Shown one piece after another: positions 16,464-24,799 of a stretch of 64,000 nt of DNA. Position numbers and translations under genes: made by a program. Below the pieces are notes generated by a model. It ran no database searches. It had not been told where the DNA came from and was given only the letters and a program-made list of their open reading frames with translations. The stretch comes from Leisingera sp. JC1 (GTDB lineage: Bacteria > Pseudomonadota > Alphaproteobacteria > Rhodobacterales > Rhodobacteraceae): assembly GCF_001679925.1 (NCBI RefSeq), contig NZ_LYUZ01000001.1, positions 338,210 to 402,209 of the forward strand, in the 5' to 3' direction. How positions within the stretch are numbered: the first letter of the stretch is position 1; every line of letters starts with the position of its first letter.

Positions 16464-17030
16464 TCAGACGGCAACCGGGCGCACCTCGGTGACTTCCGGG
16501 ATGTAGTGGCGCAGCAGGTTCTCGATGCCCATCTTCAGGGTAAGGGTCGAGGACGGGCAGCCGGCGCAGGCGCCCTGCATATGCAGGTACACGACGCCGC
16601 GGTCAAAGCCGTGGAAGGTGATGTCGCCGCCGTCCTGCGCCACCGCCGGGCGCACCCGGCTGTCCAGCAGTTCCTTGATCTGGTTGACGATCTCCGCGTC
16701 CTCGCCGGAATGTTCTGCATGTCCCGAGGCCGGGCTTTCAGAACCGTCTGCCATCACCGGCTGGCCGGACTGGTAATGTTCCATCACCGCGCCCAGGATA
16801 GCGGGTTTGATGTGGTCCCATTCGACGCTGTCTGCCTTGGTCACCGTGACAAAGTCATTGCCGAAGAACACGCCGGTCACGCCTTCAACCGCAAAGATGC
16901 GGGAGGCCAGCGGTGATTTGCCTGCGGCGTCCGCACTGGGGAAGTCAGCAGTGCCCGCCTCCAGAACGGTCTGGCCCGGCAGGAATTTCAGCGTCGCCGG
17001 GTTGGGCGTGGATTCAGTCTGAATGAACAT
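16464..17030 (-). CDS. NifU-like Fe-S cluster scaffold/carrier (Nfu type)
   Basis: 188 aa. The N-terminal Nfu_N domain (about 1-90) starts MFIQTESTPNPATLKFLPG. The C-terminal NifU domain (about 110-185) contains the cluster-binding C-A-G-C in GACAGCPSSTLTLKMGIE. The protein delivers Fe-S clusters to apo-enzymes. The architecture matches alphaproteobacterial and mitochondrial NFU1 rather than nitrogen-fixation NifU. It is first in a probable operon with tsaB and rimI. The start codon follows a short leader with no unusual features. Confidence 0.92.
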   Translation of the reverse strand: MFIQTESTPNPATLKFLPGQTVLEAGTADFPSADAAGKSPLASRIFAVEGVTGVFFGNDFVTVTKADSVEWDHIKPAILGAVMEHYQSGQPVMADGSESPASGHAEHSGEDAEIVNQIKELLDSRVRPAVAQDGGDITFHGFDRGVVYLHMQGACAGCPSSTLTLKMGIENLLRHYIPEVTEVRPVAV

Positions 17031-17099
17031 GTCGGGTCTCCGTTAAGCGTGCCCCCGATATGCGCCCTGCGGACCGCCAAGTCAAGATTTGGAACGATT

Positions 17100-17711
17100 C
17101 TAAAATGTGCCGCGCGCGGCGTGCTCCAGCGCCTGCTCCAGCCGGTCATCGCCCCAGAACAATTCAGCTCCGCTGGTAAAGCTGGGCGCCCCGAAAATGT
17201 CCGCGGCAATGGCCTCATCGGTCTGCGCCCGCAGTGCCGACTTGATGTCCGGCGCCCGCGTCCTCTGCATCAGGCTTTGGTCAAGGCCTGCCTTGCTCAG
17301 GCAGCTCTGCAAGACAGTTTCATCTGCGATATCCATGCCCGCGCCAAACTGCGCTTGGAACACGGCCTTGGTAAAAGGCGCAATACGGTCCTGTTCCGCC
17401 GCAGCCAAAGCCAGCCGCGCCGCTTTCAGCCCGTTCTGAGGGAATACAGCGGGACGGCTGAAGGGCAACCCGCGGGCTGCACAGATCCGCTCCATGTCGC
17501 GCCACATGTAGCGGCCCTTGGCGGGATAAATGTTGAAGGGGGAGGTGTCCCAGCCCTGAGCGGCAAAAATCGGGCCCAGCAGAAACGGCTTCCAGGTAAC
17601 TGAAACGCCGCGGGCGGTAGCCAGTCCGCCGATCCGCATCACGCTCAGATAAGAATAGGTGGAGGCGAATTCGAACCAGAAAGTGATCCTGCGGGTCATC
17701 GCCTCTGCCAT
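17100..17711 (-). CDS. 2-hydroxychromene-2-carboxylate isomerase family (DsbA-fold) protein
   Basis: 203 aa thioredoxin/DsbA-fold protein of the kappa-class GST-like group. The N-terminus has ITFWFEFASTYSYLSVMRI, with a serine-containing SxY in place of the CxxC of DsbA, and the C-terminus has FGAPSFTSGAELFWGDDRLEQAL. Homologues isomerise 2-hydroxychromene-2-carboxylate in naphthalene breakdown, but many roseobacter copies have no aromatic pathway nearby, as here. An alternative ATG lies four codons inside. It starts nine bp after the universal stress protein gene. Confidence 0.8.
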   Translation of the reverse strand: MAEAMTRRITFWFEFASTYSYLSVMRIGGLATARGVSVTWKPFLLGPIFAAQGWDTSPFNIYPAKGRYMWRDMERICAARGLPFSRPAVFPQNGLKAARLALAAAEQDRIAPFTKAVFQAQFGAGMDIADETVLQSCLSKAGLDQSLMQRTRAPDIKSALRAQTDEAIAADIFGAPSFTSGAELFWGDDRLEQALEHAARGTF

Positions 17712-17720
17712 CCCCTCTGG

Positions 17721-18176
17721 TCAGGTGATCGCTTCCAGCTTTTCCTTGCTGAGGTCGCCCGGCACGATTGTGATCGGGATAGGCAGCGCGCCGGAGTTCT
17801 TGGTGAGCTGGGTGACCAGCGGGCCCGGTCCCTTGCGGCCGGTGCCGGCACCCAGCACCAGAACGCCGATTTCCGGGTCTCCCTCGACATAATCGAGGAT
17901 CTCCGGCACCGGTTCGCCCTCGCGGATCACCAGCTCGGGGTCGACGTTCTGGCGGTCGCGCATCCATTTGGCGAATACCTCGAAATGGGCGTGGATGCGT
18001 TCGCGCGCTTCCTCCCGCATCACTTCGCCGACGCCGATCCAGTGGTTGAACTCATCCGGGGGGATAACCGACAGGATGGTGACGCCCGCGCCGGTATGCG
18101 CGGCCCGCATCGCGGCAAAGCGCATGGCGTTCAGGCATTCGCGGCTGTCGTCCAGGACCACAAGGAATTTGCGCAT
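17721..18176 (-). CDS. Universal stress protein (UspA family)
   Basis: 151 aa. It begins MRKFLVVLDDSRECLNAMRFAAMRA, the Usp beta-1/alpha-1. The ATP-type nucleotide-binding stretch near the C-terminus is VLVLGAGTGRKGPGPLVTQL, a variant of GxxGxnnG(S/T). A nucleotide-binding form is therefore likely. The start is taken at 18176, where GAGAGCG lies upstream and the Usp fold begins; upstream codons in frame have no support. It is followed closely by the DsbA-fold isomerase gene. Confidence 0.88.
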   Translation of the reverse strand: MRKFLVVLDDSRECLNAMRFAAMRAAHTGAGVTILSVIPPDEFNHWIGVGEVMREEARERIHAHFEVFAKWMRDRQNVDPELVIREGEPVPEILDYVEGDPEIGVLVLGAGTGRKGPGPLVTQLTKNSGALPIPITIVPGDLSKEKLEAIT

Positions 18177-18360
18177 CTTCGCTCTCTCGTTGTTGCACCG
18201 CGGATCATGGCGCAAGCGGGGCGATCAGGCAATAGAGCCAAAGCAGCGTCAACGTGGCGTTTTCTGGCCCTAGACTTGTGCGCCTTCGGGCGTGCCAGGC
18301 CAAGGCAGCGCTCCCGCACCCGCAGGATCCTCCGGCTCTGCCGGAACATCCTTGGCGGCT

Positions 18361-18391
18361 TTGGGCCGGGCGCCGCGCAGATGCGCGGCGC
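18361..18391. repeat. GCGC palindromic repeat, copy 3
   Basis: TTGGGCC (18361-18367) is followed by GCGCCGCGC (18370-18378), loop AGAT, and GCGCGGCGC (18383-18391). It lies in the gap between the BCAT-like gene's 3' end and the universal stress gene. Confidence 0.75.
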
Positions 18392-18466
18392 GGCTCCGTG
18401 CAGCGGGTTTAGAAAGAAACTCCGGAACGGGCGGGAGCCCTTGCATGCAATACCGGGCGGAAGGGC

Positions 18467-19330
18467 TTACCCTTGGCTGGCAGCCCAATCCCAGTAGAGG
18501 TCCCGAACCCGTTTGGCGACCGGGCCGGCCTGATAGCGGCAGTCATCGAACGCCGTGACAGGTGTCACTTTGCTCATGTTGCCGGAGAGGAAAATCTCGT
18601 CGGCCTCCTCGAAATCCTGATACCCCAGCACGCATTCATGCACGGTGATGCCGTCGGCCCGCATGTTGCTGATGTGCCGGGCACGGGTGATCCCGGCCAG
18701 GAAGGTGCCGTTGGGGATCGGGGTGAAAACCTCGCCGTCGCGCACCATGAAGACATTGGTGGTGGCGGTTTCCGCCACATTGCCCATGGCATCCAGCACC
18801 AGCGCATTGCTGAACCCCTTGCTGCGCGCCTCCCGCAGCATCCGGGCGTTGTTGGGGTAAAGGCAGCCCGCCTTGGCGTTCACCACCGCGCATTCCAGCA
18901 CCGGTCGGCGGAAGCGTGTGCGGGTCAGCGTGGCGGACGCCTCAGGTGCCGCCATCGGGATTTCCTCCAGGCTGACGGCGAATTGGGTGCTGTCTGGCTT
19001 GGGGGCGATCAGCGTCTCGTCGCCGTCAGCGGCCCAATACATCGGCCGGATATAGACCGCAGCGCCGGGGGTAAACCCTTCCAGCCCGTCGCGGATGATC
19101 TCCATCATCTGCGGCACAGAATGGGTGGGCTCCATCATCAGCGCCTCGGCCGAGGCATTGGTGCGGGCGCAGTGCAGGTCCAGGTCCGGAGTTCTTCCGT
19201 CAAAGAAACGCGCGCCGTCAAAAACGGAAGAGCCTAGCCACATCGCATGGTCCGCAGCCCTCATCACAGCGGTGTTGCCGTTCTGCCAGCTGCCGTTGAA
19301 GTAAGTGCGGATTGTGCGGCCCACAGCCAT
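18467..19330 (-). CDS. Class IV PLP aminotransferase (branched-chain type)
   Basis: 287 aa fold-type IV transaminase. The PLP lysine is K153 in NAKAGCLYP, the catalytic glutamate is E187 in AETATTNVF, and the phosphate-binding LAGITRAR comes later. It resembles branched-chain amino acid aminotransferase-like proteins (IlvE family) that many roseobacters carry in addition to true IlvE. Substrate specificity, including D-amino acid transaminase activity, cannot be excluded. The start at 19330 is set by AAGGAGG six bases upstream. The 223-bp upstream gap contains an 18-bp perfect palindrome. Confidence 0.85.
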   Translation of the reverse strand: MAVGRTIRTYFNGSWQNGNTAVMRAADHAMWLGSSVFDGARFFDGRTPDLDLHCARTNASAEALMMEPTHSVPQMMEIIRDGLEGFTPGAAVYIRPMYWAADGDETLIAPKPDSTQFAVSLEEIPMAAPEASATLTRTRFRRPVLECAVVNAKAGCLYPNNARMLREARSKGFSNALVLDAMGNVAETATTNVFMVRDGEVFTPIPNGTFLAGITRARHISNMRADGITVHECVLGYQDFEEADEIFLSGNMSKVTPVTAFDDCRYQAGPVAKRVRDLYWDWAASQG

Positions 19331-19516
19331 GGTTCTGCCTCCTTCTGCTTGCCGCAAGGGTAGGCAGGGAAAGGTCAGAGGTCCAGACCTGACAGAGAGC
19401 GCCCAAGCCGGCAGAATGAATTCGGCAAAGCGCTACTTCCTTTTATTTTCAATACATTGAAAGTTCGTAGCGCGGAGGCTGACGTCACGTCCATTAAGTC
19501 AGCATTTCTGACTAAT

Positions 19517-19534
19517 TGTTTCGCGCGCGAAACA
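19517..19534. promoter_or_regulatory. 18-bp perfect palindrome upstream of the BCAT-like gene
   Basis: TGTTTCGCGCGCGAAACA is fully self-complementary. It lies 187 bp upstream of the transaminase start and 20 bp after the stop of the VOC gene, so it may be an operator for the transaminase. No matching regulator gene is adjacent. An AT-richer stretch (19436-19465) between it and the gene could hold the promoter. Confidence 0.45.
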
Positions 19535-19553
19535 TTCGGACAGAATGGCTGAC

Positions 19554-20048
19554 CTACTCAACCTCCGCGAGTATCGCCTGCAGGTCCAGCGCTTCGGTTC
19601 CCATGTCCAGGCTGCCATCCGCCGCCCGCGGCCACTCCATTTCCGGCCGGTCGCGGTAGAGTTCCACACCGTTGCCGTCCGGGTCGCGCAGGTAGATGGC
19701 CTCCGAGACGCCGTGATCGGCGGCGCCATCCAAATTTATGCCGGCGTCCAGCACCCGGCGCAGAACCGCAGCCAGGCTCTTGCGGTCGGGCAGCAGGATG
19801 GCTGTGTGGTAGAGGCCGGTCGTATTGGGCGCCGGGGCGGGGCCGCCGCGCGACTGCCAGGTGTTGAGGCCGATGTGGTGGTGATACCCGCCCGCCGACA
19901 GGAAAGCGGCGGAGTTTCCCAGCCGCTGGGTCACCTCAAAGCCCAGCACGCCGCTGTAGAAGGCGATCGACCGCTCCAGGTCTGAAACCTTGAGGTGGAC
20001 GTGGCCGATGCGGGTGCTTGCGGGCAGGGGGGCTGTGCCGGTGCTCAT
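19554..20048 (-). CDS. VOC-family protein (glyoxalase/extradiol dioxygenase-like)
   Basis: 164 aa with two beta-alpha-beta-beta-beta modules. The first is RIGHVHLKVSDLERSIAFYSGVLGFEV with an early H-x-H. The second contains LYHTAILLPDRKSL and ends in LRDPDGNGVELYRDRP, where the Glu is a usual metal ligand. It resembles CatE-like ring-cleavage or lactoylglutathione-lyase-like proteins, but no pathway is implied. The start at 20048 follows GGAG. The much longer open frame upstream is not supported, because its extra residues are unrelated low-complexity translation. Confidence 0.78.
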   Translation of the reverse strand: MSTGTAPLPASTRIGHVHLKVSDLERSIAFYSGVLGFEVTQRLGNSAAFLSAGGYHHHIGLNTWQSRGGPAPAPNTTGLYHTAILLPDRKSLAAVLRRVLDAGINLDGAADHGVSEAIYLRDPDGNGVELYRDRPEMEWPRAADGSLDMGTEALDLQAILAEVE

Positions 20049-20165
20049 TGCTGTCTCCATCTGTCTGTTGCAGTGAAGATGGAGGCCGGATGGCCCGGAT
20101 ACCATTCCGCAGCGCTGCACCATTCCCCTGTGGAATTGCACAGGACAGCATATTGCGGCGTCCTT

Positions 20166-20193
20166 GCGCGCCGCAAGGCGCGCCGGGCCCAAC
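20166..20193. repeat. GCGC palindromic repeat, copy 4
   Basis: GCGCGCC (20166-20172), loop GCAA, GGCGCGC (20177-20183), then GGGCCCAAC (20185-20193). It is positioned 56 bp beyond the stop of the last gene of the paa operon. Confidence 0.7.
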
Positions 20194-20248
20194 CGGGCAA
20201 GCGCATCTGCGATGCGTGCAGACCCGGGCGGGAGCATTCGCTTCGAAG

Positions 20249-21010
20249 TCAGGTGGCGGGTTTCAGACCGGCCTTGGTCAGAACGGCAGAAGCGGCCTGC
20301 TCCCAGCGCGCTTTCAATTCTGCATTCGGGGTGCGGCGCAAGCCAATCGCCTTCAATCCCTCGAATTTCTGAGAGGTTTCGGAGCCGAAGCTGGCCGCCA
20401 CCCGCGGCCACCAGTAATCCGCCAGCTCCTGCAGGGCCTCGGCGCCTTGCGCCTCTACCAGCACCATCAGGCCTTCCTCGGCCAATTCGGCGTGATGCGC
20501 CTCGATGGGCTGGATAGCGCGGAAGGTTTCGGCCAGCGGCTGGTAGGAGACATGGCTCAGCTCTTCCAGCTGCACGGCAACGGCGCTGCCCATCAGAAGG
20601 TTCATCATCACTGCGTCGGCCCAGCCTTCCAGCGGGTAGTTGAATACTGCCAGCCGCATGTCGTGCTTGCTGCGGGTCTGGCCGATGTCGGCGTCCCGCT
20701 CCAGCCGCGCGGTCCAGGGGTGGTGGTCGGCGTAACGCTCTGTATCGGCGCCGAAATCGCCCATGATGCGCAGCACTTTTTCGGCGCTGTCAGATTTTTC
20801 CAGAACGATCTTGGCGGCGGCAATGCGCGCCTTGATACCGGGCCCCTCGTTGATGATGTCGGCAAAGCCGGCAGCACCCGCCAGTTCGCTGTCTACGAAG
20901 GTTGCCATCATCTTCATCAGCTCGGCGCGGTAGCGCGGCGGCACGTTGGACGGGTTGGACAGCACGCCGCCCTGGGCCAGATAGCTGGATATGCTCATCT
21001 CGTCGGTCAT
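20249..21010 (-). CDS. Additional phenylacetate-catabolic ferritin-like protein in the paa operon
   Basis: 253 aa protein of the PaaA/PaaC superfamily (PF05138-type helical bundle). The second helix pair keeps an E-x-x-H in PIEAHHAELAEEG. The first pair reads AKIVLEKSDSAEK where PaaA has [10 protein letters not shown], so one expected metal-binding His is replaced by Asp. It is encoded 24 bp after paaE and is probably the last gene of the operon. It is not one of the five canonical epoxidase subunits. Roles as a substitute subunit, an assembly factor or an enzyme on a related CoA thioester are all possible. Confidence 0.7.
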   Translation of the reverse strand: MTDEMSISSYLAQGGVLSNPSNVPPRYRAELMKMMATFVDSELAGAAGFADIINEGPGIKARIAAAKIVLEKSDSAEKVLRIMGDFGADTERYADHHPWTARLERDADIGQTRSKHDMRLAVFNYPLEGWADAVMMNLLMGSAVAVQLEELSHVSYQPLAETFRAIQPIEAHHAELAEEGLMVLVEAQGAEALQELADYWWPRVAASFGSETSQKFEGLKAIGLRRTPNAELKARWEQAASAVLTKAGLKPAT

Positions 21011-21034
21011 GGTCTCATCTCCCTCGGGCAGGCG

Positions 21035-22108
21035 TTACTGGTCGTAATCGACCACGACGTTATCGGTCACCGGATAGGCTTGGCAGGAGAGCACATAGCC
21101 TTTTTCGACCTCGTAGTCCTCCAGCGCGTGGTTGGCGACCATTTCGACCTCGCCTTCCAGCACCTTGCAGCGGCAGGTGGAGCAGACGCCGGCCTTGCAG
21201 GCATAGGGCGCGTCCATCGCGTTTTCCAGCGCCGCATCCAGCAGCGTCATGTCCTTGCCCATCTCGATGGTCTGGGTGGCACCATCCAGGGTGATGGCGG
21301 CCTTGGTCTGGTTGGCGCTGCTGGATGCGTCGCTTGCCGCAGCCTTGCGCTTGGCACGGCCCGGCTGGGCGGAGGCGAACAGCTCAAACTTGATCTGGCT
21401 GTCGCTGAGGCCCGCGTTGCGCAGTGCGGCAGCGATGCCCAGCATCATCGGCTCCGGACCGCAGATGAAGGCCGTGTCGACCGATTTGATGTCGATCCAG
21501 TGCTCGAACAACTGGGCACATTTCTCCTCAGTCACCAGGCCGGTGAACAGGTCGATTTCCTGGGCGTCGGATTCCAGCACGTGGATCACGTTGAAGCGGC
21601 CCATGTAGAGGTTCTTGAGATCCTCCAGCTCCTCGCGGAACATGATCGTGTTCACGCCCTTGTTGGCATAGACCAGCGTGAAGGAGGAACTGGGCTCCGC
21701 TGCCAGCGTGGTCTTGAGGATCGACAGCACGGGCGTGATACCGGAGCCGCCGGCAAAGCCAAGGTAGTGTTTCTCGGCAGTGCCTTCGAGCGGGGTAAAG
21801 AAAGTCCCCATCGGCGGCATCGCCTGCAGGGTGTCGCCGGCCTTGAGTTCGGTATTGGCCCAGGTCGAGAACGCGCCGCCGTCGACGCGCTTGATGCCGA
21901 CCTGCAGGATGCCCTCATCCTTGCCGGCGCAAATCGAGTAGCTGCGGCGCAGTTCCTCTCCGTCAAAGTCGCGGCGGAAGGTCAGGTACTGGCCCTGGGT
22001 GAAATCAAACTCGTCAGCCGCGCCGTTCACGGGCTTCAGGGTGACAACCACCGCATCGCGGATGGTCTTGCGGACGTCGGTGACTTCAAGGTCGTGAAAG
22101 CGCGCCAT
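21035..22108 (-). CDS. paaE: Phenylacetyl-CoA 1,2-epoxidase reductase subunit PaaE
   Basis: 357 aa. The N-terminal FAD-binding ferredoxin-reductase domain has RRSYSICAG and GSGITPVLSIL and is followed by the NAD(P)-binding lobe. The C-terminal plant-type [2Fe-2S] domain has CKAGVCSTCRCKV plus a distal Cys in YVLSCQAYP. It passes electrons from NADPH to the PaaA diiron site. The start at 22108 has GGAG upstream and lies 11 bp after paaD. Confidence 0.95.
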   Translation of the reverse strand: MARFHDLEVTDVRKTIRDAVVVTLKPVNGAADEFDFTQGQYLTFRRDFDGEELRRSYSICAGKDEGILQVGIKRVDGGAFSTWANTELKAGDTLQAMPPMGTFFTPLEGTAEKHYLGFAGGSGITPVLSILKTTLAAEPSSSFTLVYANKGVNTIMFREELEDLKNLYMGRFNVIHVLESDAQEIDLFTGLVTEEKCAQLFEHWIDIKSVDTAFICGPEPMMLGIAAALRNAGLSDSQIKFELFASAQPGRAKRKAAASDASSSANQTKAAITLDGATQTIEMGKDMTLLDAALENAMDAPYACKAGVCSTCRCKVLEGEVEMVANHALEDYEVEKGYVLSCQAYPVTDNVVVDYDQ

Positions 22109-22118
22109 CAGGGTCTCC

Positions 22119-22592
22119 TCAGATGCACTTGAAATAATCAAAGGGTTCGAGGCAGTCCTGGCAGCGCCAGTGGGCCTTGCAGGGGGTCGAGCCGAATTGG
22201 CTGACCTTGGTGACATGCGGGCTGCCGCAGTGCGGGCATTTTTCCGGGCCGCCGGCGGGCTGGGGAGGGGCGATGCCGTAATCCTCCAGCTTGGTGCGGC
22301 CCTTCTCCGTCAGCCAGTCGGTGGTCCAGGCGGGGGAGATCTGGGTTTTGAGCTTCAGGGCCTGGATACCGCGGTCGCGCAGGGCTGTTTCGATATCCAT
22401 GGCGATCACCGATGTGGCCGGGCAGCCGGAGTAGGTCGGGGTGACGGTGACCACCAGGGTCTCACCCTCCCAGGCCACATCGCGGATGATGCCCAGGTCC
22501 ACCAGCGAGATCACCGGGATTTCCGGATCCGGCACGGCGTCAAGCCAGTCCCAGACTTGGGTGATGCTTGGCTGAGTTGTCACTTGGCTCAT
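22119..22592 (-). CDS. paaD: PaaD, phenylacetyl-CoA epoxidase maturation factor
   Basis: 157 aa. The N-terminal MIP18/DUF59-type domain has DAVPDPEIPVISLVDLGIIRDV and PTYSGCPATSVIAMDIE. A C-terminal zinc-ribbon-like region has C-P-H-C and C-Q-D-C pairs. It is believed to help assemble the Fe-S or diiron centres of the epoxidase. It lies between paaC and paaE in the standard order. Confidence 0.95.
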   Translation of the reverse strand: MSQVTTQPSITQVWDWLDAVPDPEIPVISLVDLGIIRDVAWEGETLVVTVTPTYSGCPATSVIAMDIETALRDRGIQALKLKTQISPAWTTDWLTEKGRTKLEDYGIAPPQPAGGPEKCPHCGSPHVTKVSQFGSTPCKAHWRCQDCLEPFDYFKCI

Positions 22593-22691
22593 GCGGTTAC
22601 CCTCATTGGCTGTTCCGTCCGGCCTCCCTCGCGGAAGCGGGCTTCACCCCCGTCTGACGCCGGGGATGCCCTCAGTTCACTGGCCGTGGCC

Positions 22692-23453
22692 TTACCACTT
22701 GGCGCCTGGATAGGCGCGCTGCAGCCATTGCATCTGGGTCAGCAGGTGGCCCAGGTGCTCTGTATGCATTGCACCGGTGCGGCCGCCCTTGTGGGCAAAG
22801 CGGCTCTCCGGAATGGTCAGCGTCGCGTCGCCTAGGATGCGGGAGACCAGCACGTCGTATTCTTCGCGCAGGGATGCGGGATCAGGTGCAATGCCCGCCT
22901 TGACCATTTCGGCGTCCACATCGTCGGACTGGAACATCTCGCCCACGTAGGGCCAGAGGTAATCCAGCGCTTCCTGCATCCGGCGGTGGCTCTCCTCAGT
23001 GCCGTCGCCCAGGCCCACCACGGTGTCGGCGGAGCGTTCCAGGTGATAGGCGACCTCTTTCGAGGCCTTCTCGGCAATTGCGGCGACCCGCTCGTCCGAG
23101 GATTTCATCAGCCGGCCCAGCTGGATCGAGTGCCAGGCGTCGAACAGGAACTGGCGCATCAGCGTGCGGCCGAAGTCGCCGTTCGGCACCTCGCACAAGA
23201 GCACGTTACGGAAGTCCCAGGCGTCGCGCAGGAAGGCGAGATCGTCGGCGGATTTGCCGTCGCCCTGCACCTCAGCGGCGAGGCCGAGCCACATCTGGGT
23301 CTGGCCGATCAGGTCCAGCGCGGTGTTGGCCAGCGCGATGTCCTCTTCCAGCACTGGTGCGTGGCCGCACCATTCGCTGACCCGGTGGCCGAGGATCAGG
23401 GTGTTGTCCCCCATCCGCAGCAGAAATTGAAAAAAGGCGTCGTCGCGGGTCAT
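22692..23453 (-). CDS. paaC: Phenylacetyl-CoA epoxidase structural subunit PaaC
   Basis: 253 aa ferritin-like subunit that pairs with PaaA but lacks a functional diiron site in characterised systems. Recognisable blocks are MGDNTLILGHRVSEWCGHAP, ALDLIGQTQMWLGLAAEVQ and RSADTVVGLGDGTEESH. It starts in a TAATG junction with the paaB stop, a one-base overlap indicating coupling. Its length is normal. Confidence 0.95.
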   Translation of the reverse strand: MTRDDAFFQFLLRMGDNTLILGHRVSEWCGHAPVLEEDIALANTALDLIGQTQMWLGLAAEVQGDGKSADDLAFLRDAWDFRNVLLCEVPNGDFGRTLMRQFLFDAWHSIQLGRLMKSSDERVAAIAEKASKEVAYHLERSADTVVGLGDGTEESHRRMQEALDYLWPYVGEMFQSDDVDAEMVKAGIAPDPASLREEYDVLVSRILGDATLTIPESRFAHKGGRTGAMHTEHLGHLLTQMQWLQRAYPGAKW

Positions 23454-23737
23454 TACATGGCCCCCACTTCTTCGGGAATGTCGAAGAAAGTCGGGTGGCG
23501 GTAGACCTTGCTTTCCGACGGCTCATACAGCGGGCCTTTGTCGCTGGGCGAGGAGGCGGCGATGTGGTTGGCTTCCACCACCCAGATCGACACGCCTTCG
23601 TTGCGGCGGGTATAGACGTCGCGGGCGTTCTTGATCGCCATTTCGGCGTCCGGCGCATGCAGGGACCCGACGTGGCGGTGGCTCATGCCGTGCTGGCCGC
23701 GGATGAAGATTTCCCAGAGGGGCCATTCGTTTTTCAT
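23453..23737 (-). CDS. paaB: Phenylacetyl-CoA epoxidase subunit PaaB
   Basis: 94 aa, the family length. Typical blocks are WEIFIRGQHGMSHRHVGSLHA-like sequence and NARDVYTRRNEGVSIWVVE. It bridges heterodimers in the PaaABCE complex. AGGAGG lies nine bases before the ATG. It overlaps paaC by one base. Confidence 0.95.
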   Translation of the reverse strand: MKNEWPLWEIFIRGQHGMSHRHVGSLHAPDAEMAIKNARDVYTRRNEGVSIWVVEANHIAASSPSDKGPLYEPSESKVYRHPTFFDIPEEVGAM

Positions 23738-23799
23738 GTCTCAAATCCTCCTGGCTGAGGGGGCGCCGCCGCTGACGAGGGGCGCCGGAATGCTTGGGG

Positions 23800-24777
23800 T
23801 TATTCGGCGGCGTGCTGGCGCGCGGCTTTCTTCTTGGCGTGGGCCAAGAGGCCGTCACGCACCCAAGCGCCGTCGTCCCAGGCCTTGTTGCGGGCGGCGA
23901 GGCGGTCTACGTTGCAGGGGCCGTTGCCCTTGATCACGTCAAAGAACTCGCTCCAGTCCGGGTCGGTGTAGTCATAATGGCCGCGCTCATCGTTCCATTT
24001 CAGGTCCGGGTCGGGAATGGTCAGGCCAAGGTATTCGGCCTGCGGCACGGTCTGGTCGACGAACTTCTGGCGCAGCTCATCGTTGGTGTTCATCTTGATC
24101 TTCCAGGCCATCGATTGGGCGGAATGGACCGAGTCCTTGTCGGACGGGCCGAACATCATCAGCGATGGGTACCAGAGGCGGTTCAGCGCGTCTTGGGCCA
24201 TCTTTTTCTGCTCGGGCGTGCCTTCGGCCATCTGGCGGATGGCGTCGTAGCCCTGGCGCTGGTGGAAGCTTTCTTCCTTGCAGATGCGGATCATCGCGCG
24301 GGAGTAAGGGCCGAAGGAGGTCCGCTGCAGCGGTACCTGGTTCATGATTGCCGCACCATCGACCAGCCAGCCCACCGCGCCGATGTCGGCCCAGTTCAGC
24401 GTCGGGTAGTTGAAGATCGACGAGTATTTCATCCGCCCGTCGAGCAGCATCTCCGTGATCTCGTCGCGCGAAACACCCAGAGTTTCGGCGGCACAGTAGA
24501 GGTAGAGGCCGTGGCCCGCCTCATCCTGCACCTTGGCCAAGAGGATCGCCTTGCGCTCCAGCGTGGGCGCGCGGGTGATCCAGTTGCCCTCGGGCAGCTG
24601 GCCGACGATTTCGGAGTGGGCGTGCTGGCCGATCTGGCGGATCAGGGTTTTGCGGTAGCCCTCGGGCATCCAGTCCTTGGGCTCGATCTTCTCGCCCGCG
24701 TCGATGCGCGCCTGGAAGGCCGCCAGCTTTTCCGGATCGTCCTGGGTCGCTTCGGATTTGATCATCTGAGCATACAT
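23800..24777 (-). CDS. paaA: Phenylacetyl-CoA epoxidase catalytic subunit PaaA
   Basis: 325 aa diiron oxygenase subunit that epoxidises the ring of phenylacetyl-CoA. Helical diiron motifs are visible: [13 protein letters not shown] (E-x-x-H) and [14 protein letters not shown] (E-x-x-x-H type). It begins the paaABCDE series immediately after the thiolase gene (22-bp gap). In Phaeobacter and relatives the ring-epoxide intermediate also feeds tropodithietic acid synthesis; whether this strain makes it cannot be judged here. Confidence 0.96.
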   Translation of the reverse strand: MYAQMIKSEATQDDPEKLAAFQARIDAGEKIEPKDWMPEGYRKTLIRQIGQHAHSEIVGQLPEGNWITRAPTLERKAILLAKVQDEAGHGLYLYCAAETLGVSRDEITEMLLDGRMKYSSIFNYPTLNWADIGAVGWLVDGAAIMNQVPLQRTSFGPYSRAMIRICKEESFHQRQGYDAIRQMAEGTPEQKKMAQDALNRLWYPSLMMFGPSDKDSVHSAQSMAWKIKMNTNDELRQKFVDQTVPQAEYLGLTIPDPDLKWNDERGHYDYTDPDWSEFFDVIKGNGPCNVDRLAARNKAWDDGAWVRDGLLAHAKKKAARQHAAE

Positions 24778-24799
24778 GTCTGGGACCTCCTAATCTTCG

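Noticed and set aside
18287-18345. Short palindromes CCGGCTCTGCCGG and GCGCC-TTC-GGGCG near 18,290-18,345
   Set aside because: Arms are short and such sequences are expected by chance at this GC content; only the tagged repeat at 18361 was kept.
20018-22132. 704-codon plus-strand frame opposite paaE and its neighbour
   Set aside because: Shadow of the paa genes; composition is typical of the reverse complement and no family is visible.
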